Assembly: GCA_900770895.1 (NCBI GenBank)
Contig: CAAGMF010000119.1
Span: 1-13,793, forward strand
Origin: an uncultured Mitsuokella sp.
GTDB taxonomy: Bacteria > Bacillota > Negativicutes > Selenomonadales > Selenomonadaceae
Direction of reading: 5' to 3'
Length of the DNA: 13,793 bases
The position numbers and the translations under genes are program-made. This document shows positions 5,503-12,463 of the stretch, piece by piece. The notes beneath the pieces were generated by a model. That model made no database searches. It was given only the letters and a program-made list of their open reading frames with translations, and was not told the origin of the DNA. The first letter of the stretch is position 1; the number at the start of each line of letters is the position of its first letter.

Positions 5503-7272
5503 ATGCAGATAAAGAGCATGAAACGCAGTCTGGCTCTGGCCGGAGCTATCTGCCTGGCGATCAGCGGATCGGTATTCGCGGCGCCGGGAGCACCGACGAA
5601 ACTTGCCGTACCGTCGCTTTCGACGACGGCAGAGGGCACGACGCTCGTCTGGGAGTGCCCGGAGAATATGAAGAATGTCATCGCATTCAACGTCTATATG
5701 GATGGCAAGCTCATCCAGCGCACGGATGAGGATTTCTCCTCGCTGGCCCGCCGGGAGATGAAGGATTTCTATGTGAAATCCCCGAAGGCGCAGAAGGTCA
5801 TCGGCCATATGTACCGCGTGCACGGCCTGCAGCCGGGCTCGAAGCATGTGTTCACGGTCCGTGCCCTCGCCAAGAACGGCGACGAGTCGGCCGATTCGAA
5901 CACGGTGAAGGTCACCATTGGACAGAAGGCGAACGTCGTCAAGATCACTGACTATGGCGCGGTCGGCGATGGCAAGACCCTGAATACGGCCGCCATCCAG
6001 AAGGCTATCCAGAAATGCCCGGTCGGCGGCACGGTCGTCGTCCCGCCGGGAGTCTACAAGACCGGTGCCATCTGGCTCAAGAGTGACATGACGCTCGATA
6101 TTCAAAAGGGCGCGACCATCCTCGGCTCGGAGGATGCGGAGATGTATCCGTATCACTACAAGCTCTATCCGTACCTCTCGGATGAGCGCTACTACGCGCT
6201 CATCAACGCGAAGCCGGGAACGGATGGCAAGCGCCTGCAGAATATCCGCATCGTCGGTGAGGGCACGATCGACGGCAACGGCTGGAAGAAGGGCGCTGAC
6301 GGTAACTACCTCTATCGCGAGAAGGGCAAGAACAAGGATGGCACACTCAAGAAGAACCATGTGCTGAACATCGGTATCCTCGCTGCGAACCAGGTCAAGT
6401 ACCTCGAGGATCATGAGCATCTCGACGAGAACAAGGCTTATCCGCGCCGCTCGAGCCTCATCCTGCTACAGGGCGTCGATAAGGTCTACGTGGCTGGCCT
6501 CACGCTGCGCAACCCGGCTAACCATACGTTCATCGCCCAGCACTGCAACGATGTCACGCTCGAGAACAACCAGTTCCGCACCTATAACTGCAACAACGGC
6601 GATGGCATCGAGTTCGGCCATGGCTCGGGCCTGAAGGTCATGGACAATGTGTTCGATACCGGCGATGACTGCGTGAACTTCGCTGCCGGCCAGGGCGCAC
6701 TCGGCGAGAAGGATCATCCGACCGAGAATATCTGGATATTCAACAACTCGTTCCATCATGGTCATGGTGCGGTGGTCATGGGCAGCCATACGGCAGCCTA
6801 CATCCAGAAGCTGCTGGCCGAGGACAACGTCATCGATGGTACCGAGATCGCGCTGCGCATGAAGTCGAACCAGGCCAATGGCGGCGGTGCCCGCGATATC
6901 ACGTTCCGCAACAATGCGGCACGCAACCTGCTGAAGAACTTCTTCATCGCTACGACAGGCTACTCCGATCCGAATGCGGCGGCATCGTTCCCGAAGGCTA
7001 CGAAGCCGGGCTCGTTCTACAATATCCTCGTCGAGAACTGCACGGTTGACGGCACGAAGAAGGCAGCCATCGAGATCGAGGGCCAGCCGGGTGCCGGCAT
7101 GCATCACGACATCACGTTCCGCAATGTGAAGATCACGGACGGTGCTCCGTACAGCATCACGAACGCGAAGAACATCGCTTTCGAGAATGTAAAGCAGAGC
7201 CAGACAAAGAAGGATAAGAAGGCTCCAGCAAAGAAGACCACCGATAAGAAGGCAGCTACGGCAAAGAAGTAA
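5503..7272 (+). CDS. GH28 exo-polygalacturonase with N-terminal FnIII-like domain (PehX-like)
   Basis: A 589-residue glycoside hydrolase family 28 enzyme that hydrolyses alpha-1,4-galacturonan. The layout matches exo-poly-alpha-galacturonosidases of the Dickeya PehX type, which release digalacturonate from the non-reducing end. There is a signal peptide (cut near VFA at residue 26), an FnIII-like domain (about 28-140) and a right-handed beta-helix beginning at ITDYGAVGDGKT. GH28 motifs are visible: N365-G-D367 (the NTD motif), D388-D389 in DTGDDC, H421-G422 in GHGAVVMGS, and R452-M-K454 (the RIK motif). The C-terminus carries an unusual Lys/Ala-rich tail of about 25 residues. There is no anchor, so it is periplasmic or secreted. 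The start has AGGAGG at eight bases. The exo mode is inferred from domain layout, not proven. Confidence 0.93.
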   Translation: MQIKSMKRSLALAGAICLAISGSVFAAPGAPTKLAVPSLSTTAEGTTLVWECPENMKNVIAFNVYMDGKLIQRTDEDFSSLARREMKDFYVKSPKAQKVIGHMYRVHGLQPGSKHVFTVRALAKNGDESADSNTVKVTIGQKANVVKITDYGAVGDGKTLNTAAIQKAIQKCPVGGTVVVPPGVYKTGAIWLKSDMTLDIQKGATILGSEDAEMYPYHYKLYPYLSDERYYALINAKPGTDGKRLQNIRIVGEGTIDGNGWKKGADGNYLYREKGKNKDGTLKKNHVLNIGILAANQVKYLEDHEHLDENKAYPRRSSLILLQGVDKVYVAGLTLRNPANHTFIAQHCNDVTLENNQFRTYNCNNGDGIEFGHGSGLKVMDNVFDTGDDCVNFAAGQGALGEKDHPTENIWIFNNSFHHGHGAVVMGSHTAAYIQKLLAEDNVIDGTEIALRMKSNQANGGGARDITFRNNAARNLLKNFFIATTGYSDPNAAASFPKATKPGSFYNILVENCTVDGTKKAAIEIEGQPGAGMHHDITFRNVKITDGAPYSITNAKNIAFENVKQSQTKKDKKAPAKKTTDKKAATAKK

Positions 7273-7290
7273 GAATAGAATACTACTAAA

Positions 7291-7302
7291 AGGGGCTGTC
7301 AC
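7291..7302 (+). other. Possible left arm of a terminator split by the repeat
   Basis: AGGGGCTGTCAC can pair over 12 positions (two G-T wobbles) with GTGGCAGCCTCT at 7489-7500, and resembles the intact arm beginning at 7471. The palindromic repeat lies between, so this may be the original arm of a terminator that was split or partly duplicated. Confidence 0.35.
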
Positions 7303-7308
7303 GGTAAC

Positions 7309-7467
7309 AAGCCTTCCCCTGAGGGGAAGGTGGCAGGCGAAGCCTGACGGATGAGGTGTAGCGGGAGAAACTCGCTACGTAGAGGCTTTGACTCTGAATA
7401 GAGAGCCATGATCCAGCTACACCTCATCCACCGCTAGCGCGGTCCCCCTTCCCCTGAGGGGAAGGCT
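7309..7467 (-). repeat. Palindromic intergenic repeat, copy 2 (MITE-like)
   Basis: The second copy of the element at 541-703, in opposite orientation. Both ends carry the exact palindrome CCTTCCCCTGAGGGGAAGG (7312-7330 and 7447-7465). The inner inverted pair is longer than in copy 1: GGATGAGGTGTAGC (7349-7362) with GCTACACCTCATCC (7416-7429). Block 7413-7451 is the reverse complement of 555-593 in copy 1 without mismatch. No target duplication is evident. It separates the first GH28 gene from the pectin methylesterase gene and would fold strongly in the transcript. Confidence 0.82.
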
Positions 7468-7470
7468 GAG

Positions 7471-7510
7471 AGAGGCTGCCGCTAAAAAGTGGCAGCCTCT
7501 TGTATTTTTT
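7471..7510 (+). terminator. Terminator or attenuator directly before the pectin methylesterase
   Basis: AGAGGCTGCC (7471-7480) and GGCAGCCTCT (7491-7500) form a perfect 10-bp stem with a ten-base loop, followed by TGTATTTTTT. The T-run ends five bases before the Shine-Dalgarno sequence of the next gene. No promoter can fit in between, so transcription of the methylesterase must pass this hairpin. Confidence 0.85.
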
Positions 7511-7528
7511 CATCAAGGAGGTACGCAT

Positions 7529-8659
7529 ATGTCAAAGAGCAAACTCGCTGCAGCGGTCGCGCTGGGGTTCGTGCTTGGCACGGGGCTCGGCTTTGTGCCG
7601 GCGGCCGGCGGGATGCAGCCGGCGGTCGCGGAGGCCGCTCAGGCGCAGGTGAATATCCTCGTCGATGCCAGCCGTTCCTCGGCTACGGTAGACAGTACAG
7701 GGCAGATCATCGAGCCATCGCTGACGGCGGCGCTGCGCTTCGCACAGAAGCAGGGCGCGCAGCGGACGGTTATCCGGCTGTCACCGCAGACGTTCCGCGA
7801 GAAGGTGGTCATCGATATCCCGAATCTGACGCTCATCGGTGACTCGCGCCGCATGGCGACGATCGTATGGGATGATGCCGAGGGGACGCCGCTGCGCCCG
7901 GGCGATACGAATGGCTCGAAGAAGACCTACACGATGGAGTGCGCGACGGTGAAGATCACGTCGAACGCGAAGAATTTCCAGGCGGTCAATGTGACGTTTG
8001 CCAATGATTTCCCGACGGAGGCCCGGCGCGCTGACAAGAAGATGAAGGCGGTGCAGGCTTTCGCAGTGACGGATGAGGCGGACAAGAGCTCGTTCTACGG
8101 CTGCCGCTTCCTCGGGCGGCAGGATACGCTCTATGCGAACGCAGGGCGTCAGTACTATCGCGACTGCTATATCGAGGGTGATGTGGATTTCATCTTCGGG
8201 CAGGGCACGGCCGTATTCGACCGCTGCGAGATCCATTCGCTCGACCGCAAGACGAAGAGCAAGTCGCGCGGCTATATCACGGCACCATCGACGCTGGCAC
8301 AGGACAAGGGCTTCCTTTTCTATCGCTGCCATCTGACGAGCAAGATCAAGGCGCCGAACTATGTGCTGCTCGGCCGGCCGTGGCATCCGTCCTCGGAGAA
8401 GCGCGAGGTGAACTCGGCGGCCGTGTTCCGCGAGTGCCAGATCGATACGCCGATCATGGACAAGGGCTGGAACAGCATGAAGAACAAGTACGGGGTATTC
8501 CAGCCGGAGGACAATCGGCTCTACGAGTATCAGAATACAGGCAAGTACGCGGTGCAGGGCACGCCGAAGGGCAACCGCAAGCAACTGACCGACAAGCAGG
8601 CCAAAGCGGCCACGCCACATAAGTATCTCGATGGTTGGCATCCGCATAAACGGGCCTGA
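7529..8659 (+). CDS. CE8 pectin methylesterase
   Basis: A 376-residue carbohydrate esterase family 8 enzyme that removes methyl esters from homogalacturonan, making it accessible to polygalacturonases. An Ala-rich signal peptide is cut near AEA (about residue 36). A single beta-helix domain follows with the family hallmarks: Q176 in QAFAV and Q198 of the oxyanion hole, D199 in GRQDTLYA (acid/base), D220 in GDVDFIFG (nucleophile) and R283 in LGRPW. All catalytic residues are present and the length is typical. AGGAGG lies eight bases before the ATG. It follows a terminator and a palindromic repeat but is only 23 bases ahead of the next GH28 gene, with which it forms an operon. No membrane anchor or lipobox is seen. 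Confidence 0.95.
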   Translation: MSKSKLAAAVALGFVLGTGLGFVPAAGGMQPAVAEAAQAQVNILVDASRSSATVDSTGQIIEPSLTAALRFAQKQGAQRTVIRLSPQTFREKVVIDIPNLTLIGDSRRMATIVWDDAEGTPLRPGDTNGSKKTYTMECATVKITSNAKNFQAVNVTFANDFPTEARRADKKMKAVQAFAVTDEADKSSFYGCRFLGRQDTLYANAGRQYYRDCYIEGDVDFIFGQGTAVFDRCEIHSLDRKTKSKSRGYITAPSTLAQDKGFLFYRCHLTSKIKAPNYVLLGRPWHPSSEKREVNSAAVFRECQIDTPIMDKGWNSMKNKYGVFQPEDNRLYEYQNTGKYAVQGTPKGNRKQLTDKQAKAATPHKYLDGWHPHKRA

Positions 8660-8682
8660 AGCATTTTTTGAGGTGAAATCAA

Positions 8683-10338
8683 ATGACATACAAGAAGAAA
8701 ATTGCAGCTCTGACCAGTGCAATCTGCCTGGCCCTCTCGGCCAGTGCCTTTGCCGCGCAGGCACCTACCGGCGTCCAGGTGCCGTCGCTGTCGACGTCCG
8801 ATACGACGACGTGGCTGTGCTGGGACCGTCCGGCGCAGGGCGATGATGCGCAGTACTACAATGTCTATGAGAATGGCAAGCTCATCGGCACGACGAAGAC
8901 GCCGATCGACACGTACGGCACGAAGGCCATGGCGAAGTTCCAGGCCGAGAACAAAGACCTCTGCGGCGATCTGCTCATTTTCCATAGCTATGGCGTAAAG
9001 AACTTGACGCCGGGGACGGAGTATTCCTTCACCGTGCGCGCAGTGGGCAAGGATGGCAAAGAGTCGGCCGACTCGAAAGTCGTGAAGGTTAAGACGGTCA
9101 CGACCCGGAAGGTCGTGAAGCTGACCGACTTCGGCGCGAAGGGCGATGGCAAGACCGTCAATACCCAGGCCCTGCAGAAAGCAATCGACGCTACGCCGCA
9201 TGGCGGCATCCTGGAGGTGCCGGCCGGTACGTTCGTATCGGGTGCTGTCCAGCTCCATGGCAATATGACGCTGCAGCTCGACAAGGGCGCGGTGCTGAAA
9301 TGTTCCGCCGAAGTCGGTGACTACCAGATGCTCGATAACGGCCGCTACAACGGCCTGCTGAATTGCCGCGATGTGGAGAACCTGCGCATCGTCGGCGAGG
9401 GCACCATCGATGGCAGCGGCTGGCAGCAGGCAGCGGATGGCCACTACATGAAGGCTGCGAATCGCGATGACGGCTCGGGGACGAAGAGCCGCTTCCCGGA
9501 CCTCGATGCCTATGGCGTGCTGGCCAAGGCTCAGACTGAGTATCTCATGCAGCACGATGACCGGGATTTCAAAGAGGGCTATAATGGCCGTGGCACTACC
9601 GTGCAGCTGAACCATGTGGACAAGCTCTATGTCGAGGGCGTGACATTCGTCAACCCGTCCATGCATATGATCGTCGTGAATTTCGGCAATGACGTGACGT
9701 TCAACAATACGAAATTCATGACCTATGATGCGAATAACGGCGATGTCATCGACTACACCGGCTCGGGCTACAAGGTCATGAACTGCTATCTGGACAGCGG
9801 CGATGATGCACTGAATTTCAACGCCGGCATGGGTGAAGATGCTCAGGGACGTCCACCAGTCGGCAATGCCTGGATATTCAACAACTATGTGAAGCGGGCG
9901 CATGGCGGTATCACGTTCGGCAGCCATACGGCTTCGTGGATCGAGAAAGTCCTCGGCGAGGATAATGTCTTCGAGGGGACTGAAGTCGGATTCCGCTGCA
10001 AGACGAGTGGGACGATGGGCGGCGGCGGACGCGACAGCGTGTTCCGTCACAACGTCTTGAAAGACATCAAGAAGCAGGCGTTCATATTCACGACGAACTA
10101 CACCGATATCAATGCGGTCGGCAAGTTCAAGGGCGCTGAGGCTGGCGAGTTCAAGAATATGCTCATCGAGGACTGCAATGTCGAGAATACGGGTAAGGCC
10201 GGTCTCGAGATCGAGGGCGTCGAGGGCAAGCCGCATCACGATATCACGCTGCGTCGCGTTCATTTCAAGAATGTGAAGCCCGATAAGCTGAAGAACTATG
10301 AGAACCTCAAGAAAGAGGACGTAACGTACGAGAAGTGA
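8683..10338 (+). CDS. Second GH28 polygalacturonase with FnIII-like domain
   Basis: A 551-residue paralogue of the GH28 enzyme at 5503-7272 with the same order of parts: signal peptide (cut near AFA, residue 24), FnIII-like domain (about 27-140) and a beta-helix starting at LTDFGAKGDGKT. Catalytic motifs are N352-G-D354, D374-D375 in DSGDDALNF, H407-G408 in AHGGITFGSHT and R438-C-K440. The substitutions near the active site (DALNF against DCVNF; HGGITF against HGAVVM) and a different region around residues 255-305 suggest a different chain-length or substitution preference. It lacks the Lys-rich tail. GAGGTG precedes the ATG. Its stop lies 34 bases before the start of the esterase gene. It probably arose by whole-gene duplication, since the signal peptides are also alike. 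Confidence 0.93.
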   Translation: MTYKKKIAALTSAICLALSASAFAAQAPTGVQVPSLSTSDTTTWLCWDRPAQGDDAQYYNVYENGKLIGTTKTPIDTYGTKAMAKFQAENKDLCGDLLIFHSYGVKNLTPGTEYSFTVRAVGKDGKESADSKVVKVKTVTTRKVVKLTDFGAKGDGKTVNTQALQKAIDATPHGGILEVPAGTFVSGAVQLHGNMTLQLDKGAVLKCSAEVGDYQMLDNGRYNGLLNCRDVENLRIVGEGTIDGSGWQQAADGHYMKAANRDDGSGTKSRFPDLDAYGVLAKAQTEYLMQHDDRDFKEGYNGRGTTVQLNHVDKLYVEGVTFVNPSMHMIVVNFGNDVTFNNTKFMTYDANNGDVIDYTGSGYKVMNCYLDSGDDALNFNAGMGEDAQGRPPVGNAWIFNNYVKRAHGGITFGSHTASWIEKVLGEDNVFEGTEVGFRCKTSGTMGGGGRDSVFRHNVLKDIKKQAFIFTTNYTDINAVGKFKGAEAGEFKNMLIEDCNVENTGKAGLEIEGVEGKPHHDITLRRVHFKNVKPDKLKNYENLKKEDVTYEK

Positions 10339-10372
10339 AGAGAAGATGGTATATATGAGGAATGAGGATACT

Positions 10373-11344
10373 ATGAGCTGGTGGCTGAAGTTCGTCGGGA
10401 TGACGGCAGCGATTTGCTTCGCTATCGTAGCGGCCACGATGCATTTTGTCGATGCAGCAGGTCTGACCAATGGCCAGGAGATGAATCTCTGGCCGGGAGC
10501 TGCGCCGGGGTCGGAGCATGTGGCGTTCCATACGAAGCTGACGGAGCGCAGTACAGATCCGGCCGTGCATGACCGCATCCTCGAGCATATCGATGTGCCG
10601 ACGCTTACGGCCTATGTGCCGGAGAAGCCGAATGGCACGGCCATCATCGTCGGGCCGGGCGGCGGCTATGGCCGTGTCTGCGTGGACAAGGAGTCGTACG
10701 AGGTGGCGGACTGGCTCGCGCCGTACGGCGTGACGGTGTTCGTGCTGCACTACCGCCTGCCCTCGGATCCGCATCAGAACCATCTCGACGTCTCGCTCGA
10801 GGACGGCCAGCGGGCAGTGCGCGTCGTGCGCGCGCATGCGGCCGAGTGGGGCATCGACCCCGCGCGCATCGGCATCATGGGCTTCTCGGCGGGCGGCCAT
10901 ATGGCTAGTATCACGTCGACCTGCTATGGGCGTGACGTGTACAAGCCGGTCGATGCGGCTGACAAGGTCAGCGCCCGGCCCGATTTCACGATCCTGGGCT
11001 ATCCGGTCATCAGCATGATGCCGGAGTACTGCCACGAGGGGACGAAGAAGCGCATGATGGGGCTCGATGCACCGAAGAAGACGGCTGAGAAGTACTCGTC
11101 GGAGCTGCAGGTGACGGATCAAACGCCGCCGGCATTCATCGTCTGCGCTGAGGATGATAATGTCGTGCCGCCGATCAACAGCATCCGCTACTGGCAGGCC
11201 CTGCAGAAGCACGGCATCGCGGCAGAGCTGCACATCTACACGGAGGGCGGCCACGGCTTCGGCCTCGGCCATAAGCTCACCGCGCACACGAACGACTGGC
11301 AGCACGACTGCGAAGGCTGGCTGCGCGACCGCGGGCTCATCTGA
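10373..11344 (+). CDS. Exported alpha/beta-hydrolase esterase, possibly a pectin acetylesterase
   Basis: A 323-residue alpha/beta-hydrolase. Hallmarks are an oxyanion loop (VGPGGGYG), the nucleophile elbow GFSAGG (S172), an acid in AEDDNVVP (D261 or D262) and H294 in GGHGFGLG. The order and spacing match bacterial acetyl-esterases found in plant-polysaccharide loci. In this operon, removal of acetyl groups from galacturonan is the natural role, but acetylxylan or other short-chain esters remain possible. I chose the ATG at 10373 because GAGGA stands just before it and the protein then begins with a signal peptide or membrane anchor (MSWWLKFVGMTAAICFAIVA). In-frame ATGs at 10346 and 10355 have poor ribosome binding sites. 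It is the last gene of the cluster, followed by a strong terminator. Confidence 0.85.
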   Translation: MSWWLKFVGMTAAICFAIVAATMHFVDAAGLTNGQEMNLWPGAAPGSEHVAFHTKLTERSTDPAVHDRILEHIDVPTLTAYVPEKPNGTAIIVGPGGGYGRVCVDKESYEVADWLAPYGVTVFVLHYRLPSDPHQNHLDVSLEDGQRAVRVVRAHAAEWGIDPARIGIMGFSAGGHMASITSTCYGRDVYKPVDAADKVSARPDFTILGYPVISMMPEYCHEGTKKRMMGLDAPKKTAEKYSSELQVTDQTPPAFIVCAEDDNVVPPINSIRYWQALQKHGIAAELHIYTEGGHGFGLGHKLTAHTNDWQHDCEGWLRDRGLI

Positions 11345-11362
11345 GAATCGTAAGCAATATAA

Positions 11363-11404
11363 AAGTGGCAGTGAAAAATGCAGAAGCATTTTCCACTGCC
11401 ACTT
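11363..11404. terminator. Bidirectional terminator between convergent genes
   Basis: Arms 11363-11381 and 11386-11404 pair over 19 positions with one mismatch around a four-base loop. The stem sits between the converging ends of the esterase (11344) and the Crp/Fnr-type gene (11412), with A/T-rich flanks on both sides, so it can serve both transcripts. Confidence 0.88.
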
Positions 11405-11411
11405 CTTAATT

Positions 11412-12065
11412 TCAGCTCATATCACTTACCTGTTGTTTCAGCAGTGCCTGCTGCTCTTCGTCCAGTACGATCTTGCCGTGGACGAGGGATATCAGGCCGT
11501 CGTCGCGGAGCTTGGCGACGCTGCGGTTGACGGTTTTGACGCTTGTGCCGATGTCGTCGGCGATCTGCTGGCGGCTTGTGTGCAGTACGAATGTCTTCGT
11601 ATGGACATCGCCGAGGCATTTTAAGAGATAACTCTCGAAGCGGTCCAGACTCGGCAGGAATTTCACGAGGCCGGCTTCCTGTGACGTCGGATACATCTTG
11701 GCGGCCAGCAACTGGGCCACGGCGAGAGCGAACGTGGCATCGCTGCGCATCCACTGCAGAAAGGTCGCGGCGGTCATGGCGATGACATGGCAGGTGGTGC
11801 GTGCCTCGCAGGTGGCGGAGAAATAAGGCTGTCCGGCCAGGACTTCGAGATCGCCGATGAGATCGGGAACGTCCAGCTTGCCGAAGTTGTATCTCTGGCC
11901 GCTGGCGAATTCGGTGCTGACGCAGATCTTCCCCTCCGTCAGCAGGTAGACGTGTTTGGCCTCGTCTCCCTTGCGCACGATGGCTTCGCCCGGGGCAAAT
12001 GTGCGCCGCGTCGTGTTAGTGCGTATGGAGTCGGGCATGTGGTCGAGCATGTAGTCTAGTTTCAA
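11412..12065 (-). CDS. Crp/Fnr-family transcriptional regulator (TTG start proposed)
   Basis: A 217-residue DNA-binding regulator. An N-terminal cyclic-nucleotide-binding-type beta-barrel (about 20-100, with FAPGEAIVRKGDEAKHVYLL and LIGDLEVLAG) is joined by a long helix to a winged helix-turn-helix (about 163-200, SRQQIADDIGTSVKTVNRSV). The phosphate-binding cassette departs from CRP: GDLE replaces GELA and the Arg of RSA is absent. No FNR cysteine cluster is present, so the effector is unclear. An ATG at 12120-12122 in the same frame has no ribosome binding site and lies within a near-consensus promoter, upstream of its start site. I therefore propose the TTG at 12063-12065, with AAGGAG 11 bases before it, which also gives a normal family length. 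It is convergent with the pectin cluster and a possible regulator of it. Confidence 0.85.
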   Translation of the reverse strand: MKLDYMLDHMPDSIRTNTTRRTFAPGEAIVRKGDEAKHVYLLTEGKICVSTEFASGQRYNFGKLDVPDLIGDLEVLAGQPYFSATCEARTTCHVIAMTAATFLQWMRSDATFALAVAQLLAAKMYPTSQEAGLVKFLPSLDRFESYLLKCLGDVHTKTFVLHTSRQQIADDIGTSVKTVNRSVAKLRDDGLISLVHGKIVLDEEQQALLKQQVSDMS

Positions 12066-12120
12066 GGCTGGTAGTACTCCTTCCTGATTCGTCGCGAACC
12101 TGTTCTTGCTTATTTTTTCC

Positions 12121-12149
12121 ATTATAACGCAGCCAAGGGATTTTGCCAA
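12121..12149 (-). promoter_or_regulatory. Promoter of the Crp/Fnr-type gene
   Basis: On the minus strand, TTGGCA (five of six) is followed after 17 bases by a perfect TATAAT (12121-12126). The start site would be near 12114, about 50 nt before the proposed TTG codon. The last bases of the -10 overlap the upstream ATG, which would therefore not be in the mRNA. Confidence 0.7.
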
Positions 12150-12179
12150 TAAATTGGATGAATGCAGTCGAAAAACAGG

Positions 12180-12304
12180 TCCTATGTCCTTTGCAGCTGA
12201 TGGGCAGGATGGTAAACTGTAGTTACCCAAAAGCCATATATCATATACCGATTCTGCTCGCAAGGCAGACGCAGGCCCTGATGTTTTTTCATCAGGGCCT
12301 TTTG
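12180..12304 (+). ncRNA. Candidate small RNA or attenuated leader
   Basis: A plus-strand terminator at 12273-12304 has no plus-strand gene behind it; the nearest one ends at 11344 with its own terminator. The preceding 90 bases hold two further hairpins, GGTAA/TTACC (12211-12215 with 12223-12227) and TCTGC/GCAGA (12253-12257 with 12265-12269), plus a weaker TCCT/AGGA pairing. This suits a small RNA or the leader of the c-di-GMP gene at 12464. No clear promoter is seen, and it matches no c-di-GMP riboswitch (no GEMM core). The 5' end is a guess. Confidence 0.35.
12273..12304 (+). terminator. Orphan intrinsic terminator
   Basis: AGGCCCTGATG (12273-12283) and CATCAGGGCCT (12290-12300) form a perfect 11-bp stem with a six-T loop, followed by TTT. 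Only the plus strand has T residues after the stem. Confidence 0.82.
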
Positions 12305-12401
12305 TGTAGCAGGATTTTCATAGTCGTATAGAGAACTAATAAGCTAATGAGTATATGCCTGGCTGATTCAGCCTGGGATCTGTTGGTTACGGTAATGATG
12401 G

Positions 12402-12433
12402 TGCACGAGGTCCACCCGGTGGATGGCTGTGCA
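12402..12433 (+). promoter_or_regulatory. Hairpin in the leader of the REC-GGDEF-EAL gene
   Basis: TGCAC (12402-12406) pairs with GTGCA (12429-12433) and encloses TCCAC/GTGGA (12411-12415 with 12419-12423). It ends about 16 bases before the AAGGAAGG ribosome binding site. It could influence translation; no protein or ligand is suggested by the sequence. Confidence 0.3.
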
Positions 12434-12463
12434 TGAAGCTTGTCCGGCAAGGAAGGCGATATT

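Noticed and set aside
5401..6420. Long minus-strand open frame opposite the first GH28 gene
   Set aside because: Mirror frame caused by GC-rich codons of the real gene; composition (Arg, Asp, Leu, His) is unnatural and no motif is seen.
8530..10578. 682-codon minus-strand open frame opposite the second GH28 gene
   Set aside because: Spans parts of three genuine plus-strand genes with intact catalytic motifs; it is a shadow frame.
12143..12331. 62-codon plus-strand open frame between the Crp/Fnr-type and REC genes
   Set aside because: No ribosome binding site, unrelated composition, and it runs through the terminator hairpin.
12180..12463. c-di-GMP riboswitch ahead of the EAL gene
   Set aside because: The conserved GEMM core is not present, and no other known riboswitch core could be recognised.
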